A stretch of DNA of 64,000 bases from Marisa cornuarietis (GCA_004794655.1 SMMW01000584.1:7582001-7646000); one strand, 5' to 3'; numbered from the stretch's first letter, positions 1-13,019 are shown. A program made the numbers and translations. The notes: a model not told the origin generated them from the letters alone.

Positions 1-188
1 AGATTCAGGGTGACCTAGTATACAAGGTATAAATACCATTAATTAACCACTATTAGCTGCAAATTTTTGCAGAATGTCATAATGTTTACAAATGTTTCTT
101 GTTTATATTTTGATGAAGATAATAAAGTTCTAAATAATTTCTGGTTATTTTCATGTAAGTTTGGCAGAAGAGTGTGTACTTGGATGCA

Positions 189-218
189 TGTGTGTGTGTG
201 TATATATATATATATATC
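189..218. repeat. (GT)n(AT)n microsatellite
   Basis: A run of alternating GT passes directly into alternating TA. It is a simple compound dinucleotide repeat. Confidence 0.9.
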
Positions 219-498
219 CTTAAATTACTTTTTCCAGTGTTTGAATCAATCAACTTGTGTTTGATTAGTACCTATATTTACTATATGACATTTATTTTCT
301 GTGTAATAAATATTAGATCCCATAGTCAGACTTTTGCCTCAGGAGGTTTTTTAAGTAGCATTTATTATACCAATTTCTATAATTCCATAAGGGAAACTAA
401 ATTCAAAAACTTGGACACCCAGGCTGCTGTCTATCACACCAGTTGCTTATCATGTACACTGACAGCTGCAGAAGTACGGAGGAGAATATATAGCTATC

Positions 499-665
499 TC
501 ATTAGGTTCTCTGATGATACAGTATTGTTCACTCTGCTGCAGGAGCATAAGGAAGATGATGGTAATGCCTTAAATTTTGTACAGTGGTGCAACGAGAACT
601 TTTTGGAGTTAAATGTAGAAAAAACAAAAGAAATGAACATAGACTTTAGAAGAATCAAAACTGGT
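499..665 (+). pseudogene. LINE reverse-transcriptase fragment (FSDD box)
   Basis: The plus-strand frame reads FSDDTVLFTLLQ, followed by FVQWCNENFLELNVEKTKEM and then a DFRR block. This is the palm region of a non-LTR retrotransposon reverse transcriptase: the F/Y-x-D-D catalytic box (here FSDD) and the following conserved 'W C ... L x L N x x K T K E M' block. Only about 55 residues are recognisable out of a normal RT of several hundred. Upstream motifs 0 to A are absent and the downstream frame decays before 760. The pattern resembles Rex1/CR1/jockey-like LINEs, but the clade cannot be fixed from so short a piece. It is a dead 5'-truncated fossil lying head to tail against a mariner remnant. 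Confidence 0.7.
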
Positions 666-869
666 ACTGTTGTTCCCTGCGCAATGTTGTCGGAAAGTAT
701 TTTTCTGTTTTTCTACGGGCATTTATTTACACAAAGAACAAAGATCAATCAATGATATATTGCCCGTTTTGTTACATAACCTTTTGCCATCTTTCTGTTA
801 TATTCACAATTCCTCACTCATAGAAGGACCTGAAAAATGTACAGCCTCGTCTGAACTAAGCGTTATTTA

Positions 870-1560
870 TAACCCGCACGGAGTTTTGAAGCGAGCGAAA
901 CAAGTCATAGTCTGAGAGCGCAAGGTCAGGCGAGCATAGTGGGTGTGGCAACACATCCCACCCAAACGCCAATAACTTTGGAGGAGTGATCAAACTTAAA
1001 TTAATTAATTGTGTGTGGTCCCAACCCTGACGTGACAGAACACGATAATCGTTTACGATTAGCGAACTCTGGACGTTTCCCAATCACGGATTTGTTCAAA
1101 CTGTCCAATTTTCGACAGTACATATTCGTATTGATTGTTCGGTTCCTTCGATCGTATGACCTCGAAAAAACACGGCACCTCCTTCGTCTGAGGAATGTAC
1201 TGCTTTCGGTATCGTTTGAAGCGAATCGTCACGTCGGGACCAAGACCGTTTGCGTACATTAAAATTGTTGTAATCAATCCACTGCCGATCATCACCAGCT
1301 ATAATTATCAGGCTTCAAAAAGAGGATCGTTTTTCTCATGTTTAATGAGCATATCGCAGATGCTTATACGCGCCGTCAATTAAATGATCGACGTCTTTCA
1401 CAGTTCATGAGAAAGTCAAATATCGATCCTGCTTATACGTATCCCAGCTAATTCAGGTGGTCGTAAAAGTTTGAATGATGAATTTTTAATGTTTCTGCAA
1501 TCTCTCGCGTCATGTAACGTGGGTTTGACTCGCCCGACGCCTTATGACGTCGTCAACCTC
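870..1560 (-). pseudogene. Decayed mariner-family transposase
   Basis: Reading the minus strand from about 1560 down to 870 gives scattered but ordered mariner transposase blocks. First comes NPRYMTREIAETLKIHHS, the end of the helix-turn-helix DNA-binding part. A block IIAGDDRQWIDYNN follows and carries the first catalytic Asp. After it come RKRSWSRRDDSLQTIPKA, then LLAFGWDVLPHP, and finally SPDLALSDYDLFRSLQN, which carries the third Asp of the D,D34D triad. The pieces lie in different frames with several stops and indels, and the block around the second Asp is badly eroded. The family assignment rests on order and spacing of these blocks. No terminal inverted repeats were located. The element is inactive. 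Confidence 0.75.
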
Positions 1561-2040
1561 GTTAACACTATAGGTTCTAATTAAATTCCTGTTACTGTTT
1601 CGTATCTTTATGTCTGCAACCAATCGTAGACCAATCTACCAGTAATGCACTACTGCCTTACACTAGTACCACGCCTAAACAGCTTCAAAACAGAGTTAGA
1701 TCATGAAGTCGAAAGCTAGGGGCCTTTAATATACTTTTAACATAAAACAAGTTATAATAGAGTGGCCAGTAAATAAGACTGTTTTCTTATCATTCACTGT
1801 TGCCGTTGGCCAACGATAAACAAAAGCATCATTTCACTCCAAAGCCTGCTGTTGTGTTTTTTTTCCTTTACTGTTAATGTAATATAGGCCTATTTTCCCG
1901 CAAACTATTTCACCAAATCCATTAAAACGTTTAATTGAAAGTTGCACAAGTCATAAGAAATGATTGTTCCTTTAATTAGTAAACTCCAAACTATTTTCTT
2001 CTCATTTGGATTCAATTTCACGTCGTCCCGTTTCACAGTT
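1561..2040. other. No recognisable feature
   Basis: Mixed-composition non-coding DNA between the mariner remnant and a host promoter. It may contain further mariner N-terminal remains, but no block could be read with confidence. Confidence 0.4.
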
Positions 2041-2109
2041 ATCAACTTCCGGTGATCGTCTGCCACACCGGCGACTTATCAAGAGTTTAGTTGAGCATTT
2101 TACGCCATC
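2041..2109 (+). promoter_or_regulatory. Probable promoter/5'UTR with ETS site
   Basis: The sequence ACTTCCGGT at 2045-2053 matches the ETS/GABP-type site common in housekeeping promoters. It lies about 57 bases before the ATG of the first candidate exon. The surrounding bases contain several CpG dinucleotides, and the start context GCCATCATGG is a good Kozak match. No TATA box is obvious. Assignment as a promoter is inference from motif and position. Confidence 0.4.
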
Positions 2110-2197
2110 ATGGTCGACTTTGGCTCTGGACCAGTGAAAGAACATATCGACAACAGTGTTTTTATTATACCAACAATTATAATCATCTTTTTAGTGG
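2110..2197 (+). CDS. Candidate alternative first coding exon (small membrane protein)
   Basis: An ATG in strong Kozak context opens 29 codons plus one base. They encode a short acidic/polar N-terminus (MVDFGSGPVKEHIDNS) followed by a hydrophobic run (VFIIPTIIIIFLV). The exon ends at a consensus donor, G|GTAAGT (2198-2203), in phase 1. The exon at 5463-5595 ends in the same phase at the same topological point. Joining either to the exon at 6360 completes one membrane segment followed by a Lys-rich tail. The simplest reading is an alternative promoter and first exon of one gene. Another acceptor with a long pyrimidine tract near 3550 is also phase-compatible, so the partner exon is not proven. 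The protein family is not recognised. Confidence 0.5.
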
Positions 2198-2203
2198 GTA
2201 AGT

Positions 2204-4440
2204 TGGGTCTAGAAGACATAAATGCATAGCCATATGGGGTGTGCCACGCTGTGATTTAGTGACTTTAAAATCAAGGCATGGACTGTCAGTGCCTATTAAA
2301 AAACTGCATTGTTTTCCACCAACATTTTAACTTTAACCTTTCTTATGTCAGAAAGTCAGAAGAGAGGATGTGCGCATGGTAGTGCTTAAGATCTTAGGTA
2401 GCATAACAATAACTCAAACTCTTGGGTAACTATGTGTATAACTCTTATGCTGCATAACTATCCCTTATTGACGACAGACTTATTGTATATTCGTGGCCGG
2501 CTGTTTTAAACCGTAAGTGTGAAGTTCTTAACACATTAGTATGTTATGCTACAACAATTATTGCTGATATCTAAATCTATACGTAAATGACTTCAAAATA
2601 AGGGTTAACATTCTTGAAGGTATAGCTTTTCGTGAAGCATTTCAAACATGCTAGCAAGAAAGAAATCCCAGGCTAATGTGGGCTTTATTAATATCATCAC
2701 CTTATTTCCAGTATATGTTTATAGGTCTTCATAAAGATTAGTATTTATCACTAATTTATGCAGCATTGCTCCAACTGTTTTGATGTTTACACAGTTTAGA
2801 GCAAGCCCTACATCAGGGCTATGATTATACATGTATACATGTGTATTTTATGAAAATCGATTGCTGCTTGTGGCATTTTTGTAATCCAGTACAAGAAACA
2901 GCAACTTTTTATTGACATCTGTAATCTTTGGTGGGAGCTCAAAATATCTCAATGGTGCACACAAGCTGATTTTCCACAGAAAGCTAAAGCAATAAAGCCA
3001 AAGAATAACTTCTGAAATCCTCACAAATGAAAAATTGTTCTCGTCATTGCTTGTGCAAAGAATTATTATTGTTAATTTCTTTACATTAAACAAGCAGAGA
3101 TCAGTTGAAAGAACCAAACTTAAGAAGTTATTTTCTGTAAAGTTCTTTCAAATGCCATTTTCTAGTAATGTGATGCAACTATGTATCTCAAAAATGTAGG
3201 GATGAAAAAAAGATTTGAAATGTCTGAAATGTCTTGAAGTATGAGCCTTTACTAATTTATATCAGCTTTATTATATTATTTATATCTGCTTTATGTATAT
3301 TTATATAAAAATGGCATTTTGGTGATTTTTGGGGGGTCACAGGGGGAACACTGCCGAAAGGACCAGACTTTTTCTTAAGCAGATAACTGGCAAGACAATG
3401 AATTTACAAAAAAAAGCAAATTTACCATGTGACTAATAAAACAATGAGAAGCATTGGTGAACCACTGGCTACATTAGATCTGCTAGACTCAGATGTTCTC
3501 ACTGACCAGAAGTGAAAATATTTTTCCTTTATTTTTTTCAATCTGTGTCAGATGGACTACTGACCTCTCTCTCTCACCCACACACACAAAGAGGATTATG
3601 TAAATTTGTACACTTGCGCACAAGTTTTGATGAAGAGAAGTATGCTGCTGCTCCCTTTGAATTTACTTCTGTCATGTCCTCCCCTCAGGCAATAAATCAG
3701 TCATGCATCAGTGAACTGAGAGCAGAAGCCTTCCCCACAGCATCTCGTTTTCTTCCCTGAATGCAAAATTTTAAAGATGATAATATCTCGGCAATAAAAC
3801 TTCATGGGCAAAATTTGCATTTCATAAATTTGGCTGCTAAACTGGGCTCTCATTCCACTTGTGAATTAAAACCATATCTATAGTTCTTTTAAGTTTCAGA
3901 GCCTTTTCTTTGTCTACATTTTCTCCAGCTGTCACCAGCTTTTCAGTAATTGGACCTATCTGTCCATCGTGCATCAGGTAGGTCAGGGCACTCCTAATAT
4001 GTCCAGGTTTGCAGAATTTCTGAACACTGCCACTTTGTGTCTTTTTGACACCACTTCAATATTTCAGTGAGCAAGTGTTCACTGTTCCACTGGTTTTATT
4101 TTACTGAGACAACATCTTGATCGTGCAATGATTTCTTTCAGTTTTTGACACTAGTAACTTTCACATGATTGACTTGCAAATAGGTGACTCCTGTCACATT
4201 TTTTGTGTTATTGAAAGATAGTAAACAGACCTAGGTTCATGAGATCATATGTGCACACATGCTGTACAACATGTTAACTCCCAAAATGACATTTCCCTGT
4301 GAACATTATACCAACATTTAAGGTGTTCACTATAAAAGGCGCTTGTGTCACCATGCACTCACAACTGTTTTGATGATGAGTTAAGAAAAGTAAGAAACGT
4401 TCCCGTTAAGCAGATAATGTAAGAATGTTGATTGAGGTTA
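2204..4440. other. Presumed intron; no further exon established
   Basis: AT-rich DNA without recognisable coding or transposon sequence. A strong pyrimidine-rich acceptor ending TGTGTCAG lies just before 3551 and opens a frame of about 70 codons to 3760, but the predicted residues look non-coding in composition. No repeat family was recognised. Confidence 0.4.
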
Positions 4441-4449
4441 AAGACGAGT

Positions 4450-5462
4450 TGAGGCTCAATAAGGGCCTGACTTACGTGTGTGGGTAGAGGAACAGATGGA
4501 TCGAAGCACGACTGTCTGCTGCTAGCGGCTGCATGTGGTCCCAGTCGGGCTCTAAATTACAGCCGTGTGCCTAGCGTCAGCAGCTTTGGTGACGGCGCAC
4601 AACTCAAGAATATAGGGCTTAACGCTTTGCCCGCGGCTCCGGTGACTGACACTTGACTGGGTGGGTGCGTACAACTAGGGCAGTAAGGAGGAAGAGTGTT
4701 GCGGAGCGCCTGGAGCGTGGGTAATGGCATGTGGTCATACCTCTGTTGGGGAGGGGGGAGAGGGCCTGCGTTTCTTCCACGTGGACTTAACGACTTTTAT
4801 CTCCAGACCACGTAGGCAGATAGCGACACTGCCACGATGCTGTCATTTCTGCCCCCACCCTACCTCCACCTAACTTTCCTGCATCCTCCATGCCGTCCCA
4901 ACCCCCTTCCCGCGAGCCCTTCGGCCACCTTGTACCACGTCACCGCGAGAAGAAATCAGTTGTCCGTCACATCGCCAGCCTCGCCAAAACCGTTGCGCAC
5001 GTCCGCGTCAACAACTTGCACTACCAGAGAAATTCGTCTGCGCCGCAGTATTGCAAGCAAGTCGCAGTTGCCAGATGGCAGGGATTGGATCCGATTGATA
5101 AGAGAAATCTGCATTCACGACAGTCAGGAGGCGTAGCTGTTCAAACTGTCGTATCTTCGGCAGCATATGGCAGTGGTTTATGGCACCTTAAGCCGAGTGA
5201 CTGCCAAAGAAGTGTGAAAGTGTAGTCTGCATAGACAGGTGAGATTTTGCACGTGGCGACAACACAGTGCTAATTGTCTTCACACAGTTCCGTTCTGTGA
5301 CGTCGCCGGTATACGTATTGGTGGACGGCGAAGCGGAGAACAACTCACCATTGTGCAAGAGTACGTACAGGTTCAAAACTACTCAAAGATAACGCAAGGT
5401 CTTAGTATTGAACACCGAATATCAGCAGCGGTTTCATACAGTTACATCTTTATTTGTGAAAC
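4450..5462 (+). promoter_or_regulatory. CpG-rich presumptive promoter and 5'UTR
   Basis: CpG density rises clearly over roughly 4.5-5.4 kb compared with the AT-rich flanks. A CRE-like TGACGTCG is at 5296-5303, and no long frame continues through the segment. It leads directly to the ATG at 5463. Interpretation as the promoter of the second first exon is inference from composition and position. Confidence 0.35.
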
Positions 5463-6481
5463 ATGGAGAACATACCAGATGGTGATGGTGGTGCGAGTGC
5501 TGCCAACGACACAAATGTGAAAGGCGGCAAGGAGACGCACGCCACCAACCTGATGCTCTTCCTCGTCTTCACCTTCCTCTCTGGCGGCCTGATAGGTGAG
5601 TGTCGCGCTGACTGTTGCAGTCAGGGGCAAGATAATCAGAATGTAGTAACGTTTTTATCCTGCGCTGCAGGAATGAATATCCGCAAACCCGGCTACTTGT
5701 CTCCCCCTCCCCCAGGTCTGGTTGCAGCCCCATCCAGCGTTGTTACTTCCTACACCTTTCGACCACCTGAGTTGTCCCACATCCACCTTCTCCGTTAACG
5801 GGATGCGCACTTTTATTAGAAATGACGTGCAAGTACTAGTCGGGTACGACGTCAGTTTGACAGTAAATCCCGCCTTTCTCTGGGAAACTTTTTACTAAAT
5901 TATATATCTGTTGATTCCAGCGTACCATGGTTCTAAACAATGTGTCTTTCCTATCACTAAGTACATACTCCACCTTCAGCCACATGGTCAAATACCTAGA
6001 CGACAACTATGATAATGAGTTAGAAAGATGAGGCAAGCTTTTGTAGTCAGCTTAACAATGGCGAACATTTGGTGTTAGTTTGCACACCATGGCAAAACAA
6101 GAAGCCATTGTTTGGTTACATCATCTGGTGACTGCATGCATAGGGTGCTGTGACAGGTGGTTTATACAGCAGCAAGAATCATCTTTATTTCCATAAAACT
6201 CAGCAGAGGGAAAAATATATTGAAACTAAAATTAAGCTTAAATATGCTTAGATCCTTATCACTATTTGCTGGAAAATCTTGCATTGCAAATAAATATTTC
6301 TGTGTGAGCATGCTTTTCTTGTACCATAAGATGTTTAAGTATCACGTTTATATGTGCAGCTTTCTTCACATACAAACTGGTGTCCAGCCTTCGGCAAAAG
6401 CAGAAAGCCAAGGAAGATAAGCGGCGACAGAAGCAGCAGAAGAAGGAGAAAGAAACGCAACGAAAGCAGAAAAAGAAATGA
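5463..6481 (+). CDS. Small single-pass membrane protein with Lys-rich tail (two exons)
   Basis: Exon 5463-5595 ends ATA G|GTGAGT and exon 6360-6481 starts after ATGTGCAG. Joined in phase 1 they encode 84 residues ending at TGA. Residues 1-29 are polar (Gly/Asp/Asn-rich). Residues about 30-52 form one membrane segment (NLMLFLVFTFLSGGLI, then AFFTYKLV encoded across the junction). Residues 55-84 are almost entirely Lys, Gln, Arg and Glu, predicted as a basic cytosolic helix or coiled coil. The architecture resembles vertebrate small integral membrane proteins such as SMIM11, but orthology is not shown. The intron (764 bases) obeys GT-AG. Seen: frame, splice sites and phase. Inferred: membrane topology. 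An alternative first exon at 2110 would replace the N-terminal half. Confidence 0.6.
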
Positions 6482-7758
6482 TAACAACACATCACCTCCT
6501 TCCCCCAACTGCAGTAGCTGTGTTTAGCCTTGACCTCACGCGATCAACAGCACAGCTCCACAATCACCATCACTGATGCGCAAGATACCTTAACTACTGC
6601 TGCTGTAACATCAAAATGCACTTGTTGAAGGAAATGTGTTGTACCTCTGAAGTCCAAAGCCGGGTTTCCTGCTTTGTTGATGACGTGGATGTCAGAACGA
6701 AGGGAATGTTTAAGATCACACCATTTAACAGTATACATGTATTAGTAGCAAACTGGATTGCCCGAAAAGCATTTTGAGTAGTGGAGAAATAATAGGACAC
6801 AACTCTACCCTCTCTTCTCGTACTACATGGTCTTTGCTGCCTGTCATTAGAAACAGAATAATTATGGTCAAGCAGTTATGTTCTATTGCCCGAGTTACAG
6901 TTGTAAATATGTACGAAAGACCTATATAACATTTTTCTTGAAAACAATTTTGAATTAGTTCCTGTCTGCTCATTTGCAGTCTCACATAATTTTGTGATAT
7001 TACAAGCTGAGCTTGTCATTTTTATGGTCACTCAGTTTTGTAAAACTTGTATAAGTTCATATAGATATGCCTTAAAGAGATGTGGTAAAGTTTATTATAT
7101 GTTCTGCCCCCTCCCAGGAGTCTAAGATTGTCCTGTGCATCTGTGTACAGTGAAGAGGTTGGAAATTTGAAACCTTAACATAAGTTCAGGCACAGTAGAT
7201 GATCCAGCAAACATTGAATATGACAACACTCCCTAGTCAGGTTTCAGTGGCAGTGAGAGAAAACTGAATGGATTTCCTAGAATTTCTCATAATTATGTCA
7301 GTGTTGTACAGTTTTCCATAAAATTTTGTAAGGGAGACTGTATTAAAGACCAGTGTCAGGTGGCATGACTTTAGGATTATATATGAGCTGGTTTTAGGCA
7401 GTTCTCCAAGTGTCCCATAATAAATATGTAAGTGGCAAGTCTATTTTCAGTCAAAACGTGACGCAAGTGATTTTTACTTTGGACAACCTGGTTATAAATG
7501 TTTAGTGTCATCACAGACGTGTATGGGTGGATTGCTGTCTGTCTGCCGAGACCAACCCTGAGCCTCTTGCGAAGTTCTCTGCTGTTAGTCTCGGCGAGCT
7601 TAAACAATGAATGTGACTAAACTGGAAGCTTTTTCGTCCAAAGCCTTGTTTTACGACTTCACTGAAAAAAATCGTCTGCAAGCAGTCCAATGATACAAGT
7701 CTGTGGTGTCATGAAAAGGATACCTGAAATAGCCATTGATCACTGATGACAACTAATT

Positions 7759-7764
7759 AATAAA
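7759..7764 (+). terminator. Candidate poly(A) signal AATAAA
   Basis: AATAAA is followed within about 15 bases by a T/G-rich stretch (TGTCTTTG). It lies 1.28 kb after the TGA of the small membrane-protein gene and would give a 3'UTR of roughly 1.3 kb. Many AATAAA words occur in this AT-rich DNA, so the choice is tentative. Confidence 0.35.
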
Positions 7765-7784
7765 GTACAAAATGTCTTTGTTCC

Positions 7785-10700
7785 CTTCGTTAACTTGATG
7801 CAAATTTTTATTCATTCTGAATGTCCTTATTTGAGATTAGTTTTGTTTAGTTTATTCCTTGCTATTCCTTGAGGAGCACAGGGCCATAACCTTTTCTTTT
7901 TTAATACCAGAGTGCAAACGCAGTCGGAAAATGTTGATGGTTTGTGTGGTAGACTTTTGGATTATCTCCACTCTTAGAGGCTAACCAGAGGGCTAAATTA
8001 TTTTCAAGTGATTTACAGATTCCTAAACTCTGGAAAAACCCTTTAGTGATGGATTTACTAATGTTAATAAAGTCCCTTTCTGATAATGGTAAATCTGGCT
8101 TGGTCTGTTTACCATAAATTGCTTTTTTCATTGCTTTTGAAATATGCACATGTGAACTGCTTCAGCTGGTGTTAGTAGTAAGTGGATAAAAAGTTTTATT
8201 ATGGCTTAATGGGTTTCTTTATGTTCTGGTCAATGTCTCTTTTTGTATGTTACATTTAAAATGTACCAATGACTTTTAAATTTTTCAAATATTAAAAAAC
8301 TGCAATACTCCAGTCTGTGTCTGTGAGTATTGATAGATATCAAAATACTTGCTTGCTAAACTTTTGCAGCAAGTGTTAAGATTTTTTTTAAATCACACAT
8401 TTTCCTGTTTTTATGTATACATATCGAAGTTCTATTTTATGCAGGTAGATCTAGACAATTTTCACATTTTTATGTGCCAGAGGAATCTGAGTGTTGAGAT
8501 GTGGAATTTTTCTTCACAAACTGGCCTTTGTAATTTCTACTTTTAAAATTTTGTTCTAGAATAAAGAAAAAAATCACCAAAATTAGATGGGAAGGAGAGG
8601 GTGAAAAACTGTAGCATAACACATTTAAAAGGGAGAAATTAATAGTAATGTGAATCTTATGCAAGAGTGGGATACTAATGTCAAAATAATCTAAAACATC
8701 AGAGAGGAGATACAGGAAAGGAAATGGATGCAAGGAAGTAGAGTTTGTCAGATACGAGAAAAAACAATCCGCAACCAAGAAAAACAATGATGGTGCCTCT
8801 GCGTACAAGATCATGAATATATGTATGTGTGGTGTATATAGTAGTTAGCCTACTTGAGTGCATTTCACTGAGATTAAGACTGCTGCTGTTGTTAGATTGC
8901 CAGGTTGGCTAACTCTGAAAATCTGGTGAACTTGGAAAGCAGATGTGTATACTGCAATAAACTGCAGCAAGTTTTCATATTGAATTTTACTCATCAGTCA
9001 TGCATCCAGAGTTGATCCCACAGATTTTTGGAGAGTAGTGAGAGTAGTGTTTAGCTAGACCATTTCGTGATATCAGTTCCCATACAGCATTCCATTTAGC
9101 TTGTGGTTAAGTGAACAATAAGTTTGTAAACATGAATGCAAGAGAGAGTGCATGCTTTTAATAATCCATAGTTTTGTTTTAGAGTAAATGTGAAAACAAA
9201 GACTGTCAAGGCAATTGGATGCATGCTTTTATTGCCAGTGGTTTCTGATTTGCATGTTACACAGTGATTTAAGAAAAGCCAGTAAAGGTTCAATTCACTG
9301 ATCTTTTGGCATTTTTATGCTGATAGCAGCTGTGGCTCTAGGGCAAGGAAGAGGTTTCCTTACCTTGATCTTAGGTGAGCACCATATGTGACCTCTTAAT
9401 CTTTCTGATCTGCCTGCTTGCATTTACTAGGCACAGGTACATTGCCATGCAGTGCAAGTGCCCATGCCTTGCGTGCACACACACATGTACATTCTTTTGG
9501 CAACTCCCAATACCACTTACAATTTCTGTAGGGGGAAAAATGTTTTATAAATCACTTGTTCAAGTGTGATCTGTGTACAAGAGAAAGCCAAAGCTCTTTT
9601 TTCAAGTTTCATAACTATACGTGCAGCTCTTCCAGACTTTTGGTAAATGGTTTTTGGTATCAGGGTTTCTGTTAATGCTGATTGTAAAATCAAGAAAATT
9701 CTTTGTAATCATTTTTGAAGTCTTTAGAAAATATTGCTGTAATTATTTTCACTCCTCGTAAAGATACAGTGCATCGTGTTATGTTGTGTCACATCATTTT
9801 ACAGGTAGGATTATCACATCTACAGTGACTTGGCTACACTTAGTGTCTGGAAATTCTCTCCCCTGTTGAGGCCATCAGGTGGCAAGCTAGTTTATGTGTA
9901 TATATAGCTCATATTTAAGTATGGAGGCAAGAGCAGCCCATTCAAACAGACAAGGGCTTTGCTTTTAAATAATATGCATTCATCTGAGTTACTGCTTCTA
10001 CAAAATTTAACAGTATTTCTTCCAATTAATAAAATTTACTGGCATCAAAATTAAGGATTTAGTTTGGTGTTACCATTATCATTCTCTTTTTGAGTATCTT
10101 TTGGTATTATTTTCAAGTTCATTAAGATATTCAGCTATTTGTTTCACTACATATCTGAGGTTCTACAAGGAATTAGACTCATAAATTTGCATTACACGAA
10201 AGGTAAAGAGTACTTTATTCTAATTGCTTCTCAAACCCTTTAGAAGATGACAAAAATGTTCTGCTCTATCAAATTAAAACAAGCCCATTATATGACATTT
10301 AGGAAAATGCTGTGTAGGATGAGGGGGGGGGGGTGATTTCTTTGTAAACTTGAAAATTTCAATATCTATGTTCTCCATCCACATAATTAATGCTAGTAAC
10401 TGCAGCATCCAACCCAATGCTTTATTTTTGTAAGGTAGTGGCCATCGCTTAAACTTTATTTTTAGGCTATTAGGAATATTTTTGTGTAAATGGATTATTT
10501 TTCTTGCTACAAATTAGTATGGTCTGTAATTTATTCCTTCACTGATATTTTACACTAGTGCAGTTTTCTAGTTAATTATTAGCCCACACTACCCCTTAAA
10601 TAACCCAAATACCTAAAATTAAGTATTCTGCTGTGACACTTAAGGAGCGATGGCGACTAATAGTCAAAATATTCTCACAAGTTTTTGTTGACACATTTCT

Positions 10701-12690
10701 TAGTTTAGCTCAACACTTAGCACTTTACCTCACCGTGATTAATATGCAAGAACTGAAATCTTTGTAATATCTCCTTATAACCTACAGGAAACCAAAGCCA
10801 CTTTTCTTTTTCGCTTTTGATAAACTTTTTCTTTATTCTTATGGCTGTTTAATAAATGGCCTCGAAAAGTAATTTTGATCCTACTGCAATTTGTGTATAA
10901 TAAAAAGGAAAGCTTATTTAAGTTGTATTCCTTGTTTGTTTGTTTTTAATAATCATTTATACTTTTGGGTAGGGATTAGCTGCTCAAGCAATCATCCTGG
11001 TGTTTTGATGCCAGGTAGTAAAAATGGCACTAAACACAGTAAGAAAGAGGAAGGCAGCTTGCCAGTAGTCCTACCATAGAACCACCACAAATTATTGCCC
11101 CTTTCCACCACCAGAAGAGCTCCCTGTTGTCCTAATGATGTGGTGTTTTAGTGAAGTAGGTCAACTAAGCTGGGACAAGTTCCACAAGTCTATATACCTA
11201 TTTATTAAAAATGCACCCTGAAAGGCAAATAATAAAGCACCTCAGCTAGACCAAAACTGCTTTATATTTCAGTTCAGAGCAAGCCGAATTTGGAGGAGTC
11301 TTATGTTTTGGTAATTTACAGATTATAAGCCTTTTTCATATCTTGATCTTTCATCGTGATACTTATTTTTGTTTGCACTTTTCTAGAAGGCTCTCTCCCC
11401 TGTTGTCAAACATGAGTTTACCCTCTGATGGCCAGCACTACACAGTTCTCAACTGAACAATAGACTGCACAAAAGAATTGTTAAACTATTGATTTAGATT
11501 TATATCTGCTTATCGCAAACAATGCACATTAAGATTAAGACAATAACATTCCATAATGTGTATTTCTATGAATATCACTTATCATTAGTACGTCATTTAA
11601 GTCTTTGTCTAAGGTGTTGCTTTTCAGTATAAAAAAAACATGCCTAAAACATCTGTTAACTTGCTGACTGAATCAGTCTCTACATGAGGCAATCAGGTGG
11701 ACAAATGATAAAAAATATATATATAATAAACAGGTCTGCAAAACAACATAAAGAGTGAAATTTTTATGATGAGTGCTGGATGAGTGCATATTTCTCTGGA
11801 GCTGTTGAAAAACATTTTAATTATTTTCATAATCCTAACATAGAATATGGAGACTAGATGTTAGCACTTTTGAAATCTGTTTGGTGAAATGTACCGTTAA
11901 AACCTCCCTAACAAGACTTGCCAAAATCTACCAAAATCGGCTCCTAACTGAGAGAAGTCATAGTAGGGCGTCTGCTTTCATTTCAGGTACCATGACCTTA
12001 AGCACCTATAAATTCAAGTTTGTTTAAATGTTAAAAAAAACACTTAAAAACCATATCACAATGCATTCCTTAGTTGTTTTTTGCTTTGTCATGCTTATTC
12101 TTCTATTGTTGCGCTTGTCAGAAGATTTATAGGGGGGAACTCTTCAAGCAGAGCAATTGATCAATGCATATGTACCCTGGTAGACAAGGATGGGCTCTTA
12201 AAATGAACTATTTCTGAACATGATTTCACCAAAAAGTCCAAATAAAGCACAGTCACAAAATTTCTATTTTTATGAGCACACATGACCTAGAAAATGTTAA
12301 TGAAACCCAATTGAGTTCTGTGTCCTAATAAAGAGGAAGCAATAATTCTTTTTTTTCCCAAAAACTACATCATCCCTGCTATACTGACCTTTTACCCTAG
12401 TTGAATCAACCCTGCCATGACCACACCATCCAATGTAAGACCACATCGTCCCAACATTGAAAGCTGAATTAACCAGGCCCAGGCTAAATGCCTGCCTGAG
12501 CAGCAACACCTGTTTTATATTAACCAAATATCTGCATATACTTTTACTAGGTTTTATTATGCATAATTGTGCATATACATATACCTCTAAACTAAAGAAT
12601 GATGAGGGCGTTTTTTAAAAAAAACTGGTTTAAGAGAAATCTTAGCATATCTTTAATATCATGGCTGAACTTGTTCAAGAACGCCTGTCA
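7785..12690. other. AT-rich non-coding stretch
   Basis: No gene, transposase or LINE motif could be read on either strand. Contents worth noting are short homopolymers, including a G run at about 10322-10333, and an AT dinucleotide run near 11715. Short open frames lack coding character. Confidence 0.5.
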
Positions 12691-12699
12691 GGTAGTAGA

Positions 12700-13010
12700 T
12701 AAGGGAGTAAGCGTTGTCCATTCATGCGAGTGTCAGTGCGTTGTGCTGCCGTTAAGCGCCCGATGGCCCAGCACATCCGTCTTCGGCGTCAGTTTTCTTG
12801 TCCGAGTGTCTTTCTCGTAGAGAGACTTGCCGACCAAGGCTAACGACCATCCTCTGGCCGGGTGTTATATGGAGTTTTCCTTCTCCTAAGGGTTGTTTTA
12901 CAGGGTGGGGTTGCTAACCCCACGCCCAACCCTCCTCCTTCATCCGGGCTTGGGACCGGCAGGTTACCCGGAGGGTTTCCAGGCGGAGTTGTAGATAAGA
13001 CTAAAGTAAT
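12700..13010. repeat. GC-rich insert, probable LINE 5'UTR-type repeat
   Basis: A sharply GC-richer block sits in AT-rich surroundings. It contains GGGTTGCTAACCCCACGCCC and, slightly later, TCCGGGCTTGGGACCGGCAG, a style typical of leader sequences of invertebrate non-LTR retrotransposons. It has no coding frame and no visible termini. The identification is by resemblance only. It could also be another dispersed repeat. Confidence 0.3.
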
Positions 13011-13019
13011 TTATAGTTT

